From Gemmatimonadaceae bacterium (GTDB lineage: Bacteria; Latescibacterota; UBA2968; UBA8231), in contig PBSR01000157.1 in the NCBI GenBank assembly GCA_002726335.1, positions 35,324-99,323 on the forward strand: a stretch of 64,000 nt of DNA, given 5' to 3'. The position numbers and the translations under genes were made by a program. The notes below the pieces were generated by a model. It was not told the DNA's origin and searched no databases. It saw only the letters and a list, made by a program, of their open reading frames with translations. Each line of letters starts with the position of its first letter. The stretch's first letter is position 1. Of the stretch, positions 53,815-62,447 are shown one piece after another.

Positions 53815-55041
53815 GTGAAGCAAGCTTCCGGGAATCAGGCTTCCATGAAGAAGATCGCTGCCATCATCTCCATCTACCGACCCGGGTCACACGCCGATGT
53901 CATCATTGGCAAGTGGCTGCGTGGCTTCCCTACGGACGATGGGATGGTCGCACCGCGAACGCAGATCGCCTCCATCTATCTCGATCACGTGTTCGATGAC
54001 GACATGGGACGGCAGATTGCCGCCGACTTCGACGTTCCCGTGTACGACAGCATCCCGGCGGCGTTGTGCCTGGGCGGCAGTCAGCTGGCCGTCGACGGTG
54101 TGCTCCTCATCGGCGAGCACGGGGACTACCCCTTCAATGAGAAACAGCAGCAGCTCTACCCGCGGCGTCACTTCATGGAGCAGATCACCGGCGTCATGGC
54201 TACCAGTGGCCGCAGCGTGCCGGTGTTCAACGACAAACACCTGTCGTGGCGCTGGCAGGATGCCAGGTGGATGGCTGATCGTGCCGCCGAGCTGCAGGCA
54301 CCGTTCATGGCCGGTTCGTCGCTGCCGGTGGCCTGGCGCAAGCCGTTCCTGGAGCACGATCTCGAGACACCGTTGAAAGAGGCGGTGGCCGTCGGTTTCT
54401 CCGGGCTCGACATCTACGGCTTTCACACCTTGGAGGTTCTGCAGTGCATGGTCGAAAGACGGCGCGGTGGCGAAACGGGCGTGAAGGCCGTGACGTGCCT
54501 CGAGGGTGAGGCCGTGTGGTCGGAGGGAGCCAGAGGGGCCTGGTGGCGGGAACTTGCCGAGGCGGCCTGCGCTCCGGTGGAAACGAAACCGGACGGGGCC
54601 ATGGAAAACCACTGTGAGAACCCGGCGCTGTTCCTGGTGGAATACACCGACGATTTCCGTGGCGCCGTGTTGATGCTGAATGGCTACCTGACCGAACTGG
54701 CGTACGCGGCGCGGAACGAGGATGACTCGATCGACGGTACCTGGTTCCGCTGTCAGGGCCACGGCGGCGAGAAGGGAGCCTACGCCCACTTCAGCTACCT
54801 GAGCCTGAACGTCGAGGAGATGTTCATCACCGGCGCGTCGCAGTACCCGGTGGAGCGCACGCTGCTGACATCCGGAGTCCTCGAAGCTGCACTGACGTCC
54901 CGCCATGTAGGCCACATCCGCATCGAGACGCCGTGGCTGGAGCTGCCCTATCGGTCGTATCACGAACTCAAGTGGCGACCCACCGCACCCGAGCCGGAGG
55001 GGGCCTGTCTGGCGCCGTTTCCGCCGGAGTCCACCACGTGA
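53815..55041 (+). CDS. Conserved hypothetical protein of a sugar-degradation operon
   Basis: The 408-residue protein is not one I can name. It starts near IAAIISIYRPGSHADVIIGKW, then SQLAVDGVLLIGEHGDYPFNE, which looks like a Rossmann-type first domain related to Gfo/Idh proteins but without the G-x-G-x-x-G loop. A later region AWRKPFLEHDLETPLKEAVAVGF and NPALFLVEYTDDFRGAVLMLNG form a second domain. Genes of this kind sit beside TIM-barrel isomerases in planctomycete-type genomes. The start may be GTG 53815 or ATG 53845; AAGG before the GTG supports the former. The stop overlaps the next start. Confidence 0.6.
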   Translation: MKQASGNQASMKKIAAIISIYRPGSHADVIIGKWLRGFPTDDGMVAPRTQIASIYLDHVFDDDMGRQIAADFDVPVYDSIPAALCLGGSQLAVDGVLLIGEHGDYPFNEKQQQLYPRRHFMEQITGVMATSGRSVPVFNDKHLSWRWQDARWMADRAAELQAPFMAGSSLPVAWRKPFLEHDLETPLKEAVAVGFSGLDIYGFHTLEVLQCMVERRRGGETGVKAVTCLEGEAVWSEGARGAWWRELAEAACAPVETKPDGAMENHCENPALFLVEYTDDFRGAVLMLNGYLTELAYAARNEDDSIDGTWFRCQGHGGEKGAYAHFSYLSLNVEEMFITGASQYPVERTLLTSGVLEAALTSRHVGHIRIETPWLELPYRSYHELKWRPTAPEPEGACLAPFPPESTT

Positions 55042-55874
55042 GCGGTCCGGTTGCTGTCACCGGCTTCGCCGACGAGATCGCCGCACACGCCGGTGAGCAG
55101 ATCGCCGGGTTGCAGTCTGCCCGGGTCTCGTTCCTCGAGCTGCGGGGCGTCAACGGCACGAACGTGCTCGACCTGACGGACGCCGAGGTCGAGGAGTTTC
55201 GGGGGCAACTCGGCGACGCGGGTATCAGGGTGTCCTGCATCGGCTCGCCTATCGGCAAGGTGCAGATCCGGGCTGACCTGGAGGAGCACTTCGCACGGTT
55301 TCAGGTGGCGCTGCAGCGTGCGGATCAGTTCGACTGTCGTTTCGTGCGGTTGTTCTCCTTCTATCATGAGGCCGAGGAGCCGGCGGCAGTTCGTGACCTC
55401 GTCGTGGCGCAGCTGCAACGTATGGCCGCGGCCGCGACCGAGGCGGGTGTCACGCTCGTGCACGAGAATGAGAAAGGCATCTACGGCGACACCCCCGAGC
55501 GTTGTCTCGACCTGCTCACCACCGTCGGCAGTGAGCACCTGAAAGCGGCCTTTGACCCGGCCAACTTCGTGCAGTGCGGAGCCGATTCCATGCAAAGCTG
55601 GGATCTGCTGGCGTCGCACGTGATCTATTTCCACATCAAAGACGCAGTTGCCGATTCCGGACGTGTTGTGCCCGCCGGCCTGGGTGACGGCGATGTCGAA
55701 CAGGTGCTGGCCGCCGCTCTCAATCGCGGGTTTTCCGGGTTTCTGTCCATCGAACCTCACCTGAAGGAGCAGGACCCCGACTACGGCGGCGGTGGCGTGG
55801 AGCGTTTCACGCTGGCAACCACGGCACTGCGGGCCATCCTCCACCGACTCGGAGCCGACGAGACCGACAGATGA
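55038..55874 (+). CDS. Sugar phosphate isomerase/epimerase (TIM barrel)
   Basis: The 278-residue protein is a xylose-isomerase-like barrel: FLELRGVNGTNVLDLTDAEV, FVRLFSFYHEAEEP, TLVHENEKGIYGDTPERCL (Glu ligand), LKAAFDPANFVQCG (Asp) and VIYFHIKDAV (His), ending FLSIEPHLKEQDPDYGGGG. The ligand set is complete. GTG 55038 is chosen because it overlaps the previous stop by GTGA; an open frame further upstream is antisense-like. Its own stop overlaps the sensor kinase start (ATGA). Confidence 0.87.
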   Translation: MSGPVAVTGFADEIAAHAGEQIAGLQSARVSFLELRGVNGTNVLDLTDAEVEEFRGQLGDAGIRVSCIGSPIGKVQIRADLEEHFARFQVALQRADQFDCRFVRLFSFYHEAEEPAAVRDLVVAQLQRMAAAATEAGVTLVHENEKGIYGDTPERCLDLLTTVGSEHLKAAFDPANFVQCGADSMQSWDLLASHVIYFHIKDAVADSGRVVPAGLGDGDVEQVLAAALNRGFSGFLSIEPHLKEQDPDYGGGGVERFTLATTALRAILHRLGADETDR

Positions 55875-58800
55875 AGCGGGTCGTCTGTGATCGTCGGCAT
55901 ATCCGTCGCCGCGGCACCTGGCGCAGCCTGGATGGCACCAATGGTCTGCCCGGACCGGTGTTGTGTTTCCACCAGGATCAGGATGGATACCTGTGGATGG
56001 GGACCTGGGGGTGTGGTGTCGCCCTCTACGATGGCAATACGATCACAACTCTGGGGATCGAAGAGGGCCTGACCGGAGATCGTGTGTGGGCGATCGCCGA
56101 GGATGGGCTGGGCCGGAAATGGCTCGGTACGACCGTGGGTCTCAGCTGCTGGGACGGCAACGGTTTCCTGCCCATCGATGTGGAAGAGGGCCTGCAGGAC
56201 ATCGACGTAGACGATCTGCTCCTCGGTCCTGATGGGCAGCTCTGGGTCGCCCATGCCACCGGACTGGCCGTCTACGATGATCACGACCGGCGGCTGCAGC
56301 CCGTCGCCCTCCCCGGGCTCGAGTCCCATGCACTGGTGTCGCTGGCCAACGATGGGGAGGGGGGACTGTGGATCGGCTGTACCAAGGGGGTGGCGCACTG
56401 GCGGAATAACCAGATCGAGCAGTGGCTCGAGGTCGACGGCGACGCGATGGATGAGGTCGAAGCCGTCCTGGTAGACAGTCAAAGCCGTGTTTGGTTCGGG
56501 ACCGGCGACGGACTCGTTCTGCTCGACGCGGACCACTGGCGCCGGTACCGACGTGCGGACGGTCTGAGCCACGACGTCGTTCGCTCGCTGATCGAAGATC
56601 GGGACGGCCGAATCTGGGTGGCGACTTTGGGAGGCGTCAGCTGCTTCGACGGCGACGAGTTCATCACCTACGACATCGATGACGGCCTGGTGAACCGGCA
56701 GATTACCGACGTCTTCGAGGACGCCGCCGGCGACCTGTGGTTCGGCAGCTTCGGCGGCGTCAGCCAGTACAGTCAGAGCTTTACCACGATCACGGCAGAG
56801 GATGGCCTGGCCGGCAACGACATGCGTGCCATCCTGCGGGACGTCGCCGGCCACATGTGGTACGGCACGTTGTCGGGTCTGACCCAGTTCGACGGCGAGG
56901 CCCTCATCAGCTACGACGAGGGCGACGGCCTGCCTGACTCCCGGGTGTTTGCCATCCTTCAGGACAGCCAGCACCGACTGTGGGTAGGCACCCAGGCAGG
57001 GCTCGGTCTGCGCGAGGGAAACAGGTTTCGCGCCATCACGACGGCGGATGGTCTGCTCAATGACCGGGTGTACTGCCTGTTCGAAGACGCCGACGGGGCC
57101 CTGTGGCTGGGCACCGAGGCCGGACTCACCCGTCGGGATCCGGACAGCGGCGCGTATCGGCACTGGACGACGGACGACGGTCTCGCCGGGGACGATATCA
57201 ACGCCATTCGGCAGGATGACGCAGGTCGTCTCTGGATCGCCTCCGAGACCGGGCTGACGTGTATCGACGGCGACACGTTCACCCTGTACACCGAGGCGGA
57301 CGGCGACCTTCCGAGCGACCATGTACACGGCCTCGCCATCGGCCGAGATGGCGTGGTGTGGGCGGGAACCACCGGCGGCTTGTGGCGCTGGCACGATGGA
57401 GACTCACGCGTGTACACGCAGGCCGACGGCCTGGCCAGCGGCCAGATCCTGCGACTGATGACCGATGCCATGGGATACATCTGGCTGGCCACGTGGGGAG
57501 GGGTCAGTCGTTTCGACGGGGAGGTGTTTCAGACGCTGACCGCCGAGGATGGTCTGGCCAACCACATCGTGATGGCGATATACAGTGAACCCGACGGGAC
57601 GATCTGGTTTGGGACCACGGCGGGACTCACCGTCTTCCAGCAACCCCAGCCGACTCCGCCTCCGGTGGCGGTGCAGGCCGTTGTCGCCGACCGCCGCTAC
57701 GAGGACTTGACCGCCGGGGTCATGGTGCCAGCCAGCGCCGGTCTGACCGCTATCGAGTTCAACAGTGTGAACTACAGGACCCGCCCGGGCAGTATGGTCT
57801 ACCGCTACCGACTGCAGGGCATCGACGAGAACTGGCGCAGCACGAACGAACGGCGGGTCGAGTACGAGGATCTGCCACCGCGGCTCTACACCTTTCAGGT
57901 CATCGCCGTGGACCGCGATCTGAACTATTCGATGCCGGCGGAACTGACCTTGACGGTTACGCCGGATACCCGGGACGAGAAGATCGACGCCCTCGAGCAG
58001 CGCGTGCAGGAACGCACGCAGACGCTGCAGGAGCAGAACCGCGAGTTGGAGGAGGCGCTGGCGGAACTGCGGCAGACGCAGAACCAGATGATCGTGCAGG
58101 AGAAGATGGCCGCTCTCGGCAACCTGGTGGCCGGCATCGCCCACGAACTGAACACACCGCTGGGTACGGTGAAGAGCGCTGCCGATGTGTCGGCCCGCGG
58201 CCTGGCCCGAATCCGGGACGTTCTGGGGGCGGGCAAGAGTATCGATGAGGTCCGGCAGGGGCAGACCCTGGACCGTGTGCTCAAGGCGCTGGGAGACAAC
58301 AGTCAGGCCACGACAGAGGCCATCGAGCGCCTGAGTCGGATCGTCGGCAGCCTGAAGACCTTCACCCATCTGGACCGGGCCGAGTACGAACGGGTCGATG
58401 TGCACGAGGGTCTCGATTCGGCTCTGACGCTGATGGAGCCCCGGTTCGGGGCCAGGGTGAAGGTCGTGCGCGACTATGGCGAACTGCCGCCGCTGAACTG
58501 CTATCCCCAGGAGCTCAACCAGGTCTACATGAGCCTGTTGCTCAACGCCTGCCAGGCATTTGAAGGTGATTCGGGACAGATCCGGATCAGCACGCGGGCC
58601 GAAGAGGGCTTCGTGAGCATCGAATTCGGTGATGACGGCCGGGGCATTCCGGCCGACCGTCTGGCCAACATCTTCGAACCCTCCTTCGCCAGCAAGGAGG
58701 GGCGCGTCGCCATGGGTATGGGGCTGTCGCTGAGCTACAACATTGTGCGCAAGCATGCCGGTACGCTGGAGATCGACAGCGAGCCGGGTCGTGGTACCAC

Positions 58801-58900
58801 CGTCACCATTCGGCTGCCGACAACGGGTCTGCAGCGCCGGGGACCGCCGCCGACGCGCGGTGCCACGGTGCGTACCCGTGATGCAGCAGGGGAGTCATGA
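55871..58900 (+). CDS. Sensor histidine kinase with two seven-bladed propellers, no visible membrane segment
   Basis: The 1009-residue protein has 14 repeats of the Reg_prop type (each with a V-x-x-I-x-x-D-x-x-G-x-L-W-x-G-T-x-x-G-L pattern), enough for two seven-bladed propellers, over residues about 15-590. A Y_Y_Y domain follows (IEFNSVNYRTRPGSMVYRY...YTFQVIAVDRDLN). A coiled coil (ALEQRVQERTQTLQEQNREL) leads to the kinase: H-box GIAHELNTPLGTV, N-box LLLNACQAF, G boxes DDGRGIPADR and GMGLSLSYNIV. Typical HTCS sensors have a signal peptide and a helix before the kinase; neither is visible here, so it looks cytoplasmic. It lacks REC and AraC parts. It lies within a sugar operon. Confidence 0.92.
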   Translation: MKRVVCDRRHIRRRGTWRSLDGTNGLPGPVLCFHQDQDGYLWMGTWGCGVALYDGNTITTLGIEEGLTGDRVWAIAEDGLGRKWLGTTVGLSCWDGNGFLPIDVEEGLQDIDVDDLLLGPDGQLWVAHATGLAVYDDHDRRLQPVALPGLESHALVSLANDGEGGLWIGCTKGVAHWRNNQIEQWLEVDGDAMDEVEAVLVDSQSRVWFGTGDGLVLLDADHWRRYRRADGLSHDVVRSLIEDRDGRIWVATLGGVSCFDGDEFITYDIDDGLVNRQITDVFEDAAGDLWFGSFGGVSQYSQSFTTITAEDGLAGNDMRAILRDVAGHMWYGTLSGLTQFDGEALISYDEGDGLPDSRVFAILQDSQHRLWVGTQAGLGLREGNRFRAITTADGLLNDRVYCLFEDADGALWLGTEAGLTRRDPDSGAYRHWTTDDGLAGDDINAIRQDDAGRLWIASETGLTCIDGDTFTLYTEADGDLPSDHVHGLAIGRDGVVWAGTTGGLWRWHDGDSRVYTQADGLASGQILRLMTDAMGYIWLATWGGVSRFDGEVFQTLTAEDGLANHIVMAIYSEPDGTIWFGTTAGLTVFQQPQPTPPPVAVQAVVADRRYEDLTAGVMVPASAGLTAIEFNSVNYRTRPGSMVYRYRLQGIDENWRSTNERRVEYEDLPPRLYTFQVIAVDRDLNYSMPAELTLTVTPDTRDEKIDALEQRVQERTQTLQEQNRELEEALAELRQTQNQMIVQEKMAALGNLVAGIAHELNTPLGTVKSAADVSARGLARIRDVLGAGKSIDEVRQGQTLDRVLKALGDNSQATTEAIERLSRIVGSLKTFTHLDRAEYERVDVHEGLDSALTLMEPRFGARVKVVRDYGELPPLNCYPQELNQVYMSLLLNACQAFEGDSGQIRISTRAEEGFVSIEFGDDGRGIPADRLANIFEPSFASKEGRVAMGMGLSLSYNIVRKHAGTLEIDSEPGRGTTVTIRLPTTGLQRRGPPPTRGATVRTRDAAGES

Positions 58901-59958
58901 TCATGCGAAGGATGTCCGTTGTGCTCATCGTTCTGACCGCGCTGTGTGCGGCTCCCACCATCGCCCAGATGCCATCCGGTGACAGCGAGATCCTGGCGTC
59001 GGGCGCACAGTTGGAGGTGTTGCACGAGGGTGCCTTCTTCACCGAAGGGGCAGCCGTCGCTCCCGATGGCTCCGTCTACTTCAGCGATATCACCTTCACC
59101 TACGCCACCGGCGAACCGCCTGAAGCCGGGCACATCATGCGCTACGATCCGGAGACGGGGAACACGAGTGTATTCCGTTCGCCGAGTGGTATGTCGAATG
59201 GGCTGAAGTTCGATGCCAGGGGGCGGTTGCTGGCTTGCGAAGGGGCCGACCACGGTGGTCGTCGAGTAACACGAACCGATATGACCACAGGCAAGGCTGT
59301 GATCCTGGCCAGCCACTACAACGGCAACCGCCTGAACGCCCCCAACGATCTGTCGCTGGACGAAAAGGGACGGATCTACTTCTCCGACCCGAAGTACCTC
59401 GGCCCTGAATCGATGGAGCAGGAGGTGTTCGGCGTGTACCGCATCGACCCGGACGGCGCTCTGACGCGGATCATCACCGACGCCGGCAAGCCGAACGGAG
59501 TTGCTGTGTCCCCTGACCAGACGACGCTCTACGTGGTCAGCAACGACAACGGCAGTCATGCCTTCGACAGGCTACCGGAGGGTGCCGCGCCGCCACAGAA
59601 GGGCCGCATGGCTCTGCTGGCCTATGACCTGGCAGAGGACGGCTCGGCCACGTTTCGCCAGGTGCTGGCCGACTATACCCCCAACGACGGCCCCGACGGA
59701 CTCGTGTGTGATGCTGAGGGCAATCTCTACGTCGCCGTGCGGGATGCGACTCGCCCGGGCATCTACGTCTATACGCCGGAGGGCGAAGAACGGGCCTACA
59801 TCCCGACGCCGGAACTGCCGACGAATGTCGGTTTCGGCCGTGGCGCCACGTCGAAGACGCTGTATGTCACGTATGGCAACACGGCATCGGGAGGCGTCGG
59901 TGTGCTGGCGAAGATCGAGACGCAGCAGGAAGGGTACCAACTGCCGGCACTGCCATAG
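58897..59958 (+). CDS. SMP-30/gluconolactonase family protein, exported
   Basis: The 353-residue protein has a signal peptide (MSVVLIVLTALCAAPTIAQ). It then has the six-bladed SMP-30/Gluconolaconase propeller with metal ligands Glu (FFTEGAAVAPDGSVYF), Asn (LNAPNDLSLDEKGRIYF) and Asp (NDGPDGLVCDAEGNLY). It would hydrolyse a sugar lactone to the acid in the periplasm. It overlaps the sensor kinase stop (ATGA). With the UxuA-like genes it fits a lactone to sugar acid to 2-keto-3-deoxy acid route. The substrate is unknown. Confidence 0.9.
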   Translation: MIMRRMSVVLIVLTALCAAPTIAQMPSGDSEILASGAQLEVLHEGAFFTEGAAVAPDGSVYFSDITFTYATGEPPEAGHIMRYDPETGNTSVFRSPSGMSNGLKFDARGRLLACEGADHGGRRVTRTDMTTGKAVILASHYNGNRLNAPNDLSLDEKGRIYFSDPKYLGPESMEQEVFGVYRIDPDGALTRIITDAGKPNGVAVSPDQTTLYVVSNDNGSHAFDRLPEGAAPPQKGRMALLAYDLAEDGSATFRQVLADYTPNDGPDGLVCDAEGNLYVAVRDATRPGIYVYTPEGEERAYIPTPELPTNVGFGRGATSKTLYVTYGNTASGGVGVLAKIETQQEGYQLPALP

Positions 59959-59968
59959 GCCGGAGCAG

Positions 59969-60490
59969 ATGAACCGCGTCGTCATCATCGGCCCTGGCGG
60001 GGCGGGAAAATCCACGTTGGCCCGGCAACTGGGCGAGCGGCTCGGGATCGAGGTCGTCCACCTGGATCGTGTGTTCTGGCGGCCTGGATGGGTACGCGTG
60101 CCCAGAGAAGAACAGCAACAGCTCCTCCAGGAGATCTGCGACTGAGACCACTGGATCATAGACGGCAACCATGGCGGCACGATGCAGATCCGTCTCGAGC
60201 GGGCCGACACTGTGATATTTCTCGACCTCCACCCGTTGCGCTGCTGCTGGCGCGTGTTGCGTCGATGTGTGCGAGACTTCGGCAGGACCCGATTCGACCT
60301 GGCGCCGGACTGTCCCGAGAAGCTGCCGCCGCCGGTTTTTCTCTGGTGGATCCTGACGTTCCGACATCGTCGGAGTCCGGAGATCCGCCAGCGCCTGACG
60401 GAACTGGCTCCGTCGCCGGCAATCCATATCCTGCAGACCCCCTCTGACGTGGCGCGCTGGACCAGCTCGCCGCAGGCGAATCTGACGTGA
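59969..60490 (+). pseudogene. P-loop adenylate kinase-like protein with an in-frame stop
   Basis: The gene begins MNRVVIIGPGGAGKSTLARQL with a P-loop (GPGGAGKST, residues 8-16), like topology-modulation/AK-type small kinases. At codon 59 a TGA (60143-60145) interrupts it: the frame then continues DHWIIDGNHGGTMQIRLERADTVIFLDL, which is exactly the expected family continuation, up to TGA 60488-60490. The full length would be 173 residues. Because the frame is kept, this is a point change (for example CGA or TGG to TGA) or a base error, not a frameshift. The downstream part also has start codons. The final TGA overlaps the next gene start. Confidence 0.7.
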
Positions 60491-61485
60491 AGATCGCACT
60501 GCCCGCCAACGATCTGTCAGACCGCAGGCTGGGGGCCTACGTTGCCATGGGCGTGGAAGCGTTGACAGTACCTCACCGCCTGAACACCGAATACGTGGCC
60601 CGCTCGCCGAAGCCCATGGTGCCGCCTGTTGGGCGCGGGCCGAGCGATGGGCAGGCAGCACCACCGCAGGCTTCGGAGCTACGACGAGTCTGCGCCCGGG
60701 CCCGGGAGTTCGGTCTGGAGCCGATCGCCACCGGCGTGGGACTGTCGCGGGACATCATCATGTGCGGCTCGGGGCGCGACGCGGACATCGCAACGTTTGC
60801 CGAGGCAGTGCGGGTGATCGGAGATGTGGGCATCGGCGTCATCACGCTCAACTTCACCGCGCTGCGCGCCTCCGAAGGCTACGACAGCCACCATGACGGC
60901 CGTGGCGGCGCGCAACAGCGAAACTTCGATGCTTCACGAGTGCAGGATCTGCCGCCGCTGAGAGATGTGGGCAGCCATTCCGCTTCTGACATGTGGCAAC
61001 GTCTTGCCTGGTTCCTGGAGCAGACGGTACCCGTGGCGGCTGCCGCGGGGGTGCGTTTTGCCATGCATCCGAATGATCCCCCCGTCGAGCAGTTTCGTGG
61101 GGTCGCCCAGCCGTTATGTGACTTCGGGGCGATGCAGCGACTTGTCGAATCGGTGGACGATGCGGCCAACTGCGTCTACTTCGACAGTGGCGTGGCCACC
61201 GAATGGGGCGAAAATTCGGCGGACGTGGCCCGGTGGTTCGCCAGCCGTGATCGCATCGGCATCGCCCACATCCGCAACGTGCGCGTCCACGAGCCGCGTC
61301 TGCACTATACGGAGACCTTCATCGATGACGGGGATGCCGACATCGCCGCGGTGTTGCAGGTGCTGCGCGACTGTGGCTACGACGGTGGGATCGACCCGGA
61401 TCACACACCCGGATTCACGATGGACGGCGAGGAGATGTGGATCGGCTGGGCGACCTCTGTCGGCACTTTACGGGGACTTAGATAG
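60487..61485 (+). CDS. UxuA/mannonate dehydratase-like TIM-barrel protein
   Basis: The 332-residue protein has the same blocks as the paralog at 52845: RFAMHPNDPPVEQFRG, NCVYFDSGVATEWGE, IAHIRNVRVHEPRLHY and GGIDPDHTPGFTMDGEE, giving the His/His/His metal sites. The Cys seen in the paralog (YCCGT) is a Phe-Asp-Ser here (YFDSG), so chemistry may differ. The GTG start overlaps the stop of the kinase-like pseudogene. Its last eight codons lie in the first copy of a tandem repeat. It ends the operon that began at 52845. Confidence 0.8.
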   Translation: MKIALPANDLSDRRLGAYVAMGVEALTVPHRLNTEYVARSPKPMVPPVGRGPSDGQAAPPQASELRRVCARAREFGLEPIATGVGLSRDIIMCGSGRDADIATFAEAVRVIGDVGIGVITLNFTALRASEGYDSHHDGRGGAQQRNFDASRVQDLPPLRDVGSHSASDMWQRLAWFLEQTVPVAAAAGVRFAMHPNDPPVEQFRGVAQPLCDFGAMQRLVESVDDAANCVYFDSGVATEWGENSADVARWFASRDRIGIAHIRNVRVHEPRLHYTETFIDDGDADIAAVLQVLRDCGYDGGIDPDHTPGFTMDGEEMWIGWATSVGTLRGLR

Positions 61486-61619
61486 AACGGAGATCCAGTG
61501 CCGACAGGCCGATTCGCTGCGCGAATCTGCGGCAGGTCGGTTAGGGCGGGCACTTTACGGGGACTCAGATAGAACGGAGATCCAGTGCCGATAGGCCGAT
61601 TCGCTGCGCGAATCTGCGG
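61462..61619. repeat. 71-bp imperfect tandem duplication at the operon end
   Basis: Copies 61462-61532 and 61549-61619 (period 87) differ at only two positions (69/71). Each begins GGCACTTTACGGGGACT and holds outer arms GGCACT/AGTGCC and the hairpin GATTCGC-TGC-GCGAATC. Copy one contains the last codons and stop of the UxuA-like gene; copy two repeats them without function. The stems have no T-tract. They could act as a doubled transcript end or protective structure. Confidence 0.75.
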
Positions 61620-61640
61620 TCGGTGACCTGCGGGCGATCG

Positions 61641-62447
61641 CTAGGCCAGAATGACGTTGCGGATGTGATCGACGAGCAGGTCGACTTCGGTCTGCAGTCG
61701 GGAGAGGGCGTCGTCGGCATCGGCAAGGTGTTCTTCACGGCCGATGGTCTCCAGGTTCTGGGCGGCGTCGGCGGTGGGATGGGCCGCGAAGAGGCGCGCG
61801 GAGCCTTTCAGGGTGTGGGCTGCGCGCCGCAGTTCTTCGGCATTGCCATCTGCCATGGACTGGCGCATCTCCTCCAGCAGGCGTGGGATCTCTTCCAACA
61901 ACAGCGCCGCCAGTTCGCGCAGGGTTTCTTCCTTGCCGCCCACGCCTTCGAGGGCATCCTCCCAGATCAACGGTGGACTGTCGTCGGCAACATTCACTGG
62001 CGCTGGCTCCTCGACTTCGACGGGCGCTGGCGCCGGCACGTCCGGCATCTTGCCCGCCGTGATCAGGTCGATCATCTCATACACCTGCCGTGCCCGGATC
62101 GGCTTGGGAATGTATTCGTCCATGCCTGCCTCCAGGCAACGCTCACGATCACCTTTCATAGCGTGAGCCGTCATGGCAACGATGGGGATATGCTCCCCCG
62201 TCTCGGACTCCCGGGTCCGGATCGCCGATGTCGCCTGGAAGCCGTCCATCTCCGGCATTTCAACGTCGGAGATGACCACTGCCGGCGGCTCGGCGCGGGC
62301 CATCTCGAGGGCCTCGGCGCCATGGACGGCAAGATCGACGCGGAACCCCTTGGCTTCCAGACTGATACGCAAGGCCTGGGCCTGCACCGGGCTGTCCTCG
62401 GCGACGAGGACGTGGACACCTTCATAGGAGGGCGGGCTTTCAGTCAT
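61641..62447 (-). CDS. REC-Hpt two-component protein
   Basis: The 268-residue protein has a receiver domain (residues 10-130) with acidic pocket Glu17-Asp18, phosphoacceptor Asp61 (VVISDVEMPEMDG), Thr93 and Lys115 (YIPKPI). A Pro-rich linker (PAPAPVEVEEPAPV) leads to a C-terminal histidine phosphotransfer domain with His211 in RRAAHTLKGSARLF. It could carry phosphate from a kinase to a distant output. The propeller kinase 3.5 kb away lacks its own receiver, so it is a possible partner. The start ATG 62447 overlaps the DUF4954 stop (ATGA); the open frame beyond is antisense-like. Confidence 0.92.
   Translation of the reverse strand: MTESPPSYEGVHVLVAEDSPVQAQALRISLEAKGFRVDLAVHGAEALEMARAEPPAVVISDVEMPEMDGFQATSAIRTRESETGEHIPIVAMTAHAMKGDRERCLEAGMDEYIPKPIRARQVYEMIDLITAGKMPDVPAPAPVEVEEPAPVNVADDSPPLIWEDALEGVGGKEETLRELAALLLEEIPRLLEEMRQSMADGNAEELRRAAHTLKGSARLFAAHPTADAAQNLETIGREEHLADADDALSRLQTEVDLLVDHIRNVILA

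Noticed and set aside
59969..60490. TGA read as selenocysteine or tryptophan
   Set aside because: TGA is used as the terminal stop in many genes in the window, no SECIS-like hairpin is seen just after it, and the family has no selenocysteine.
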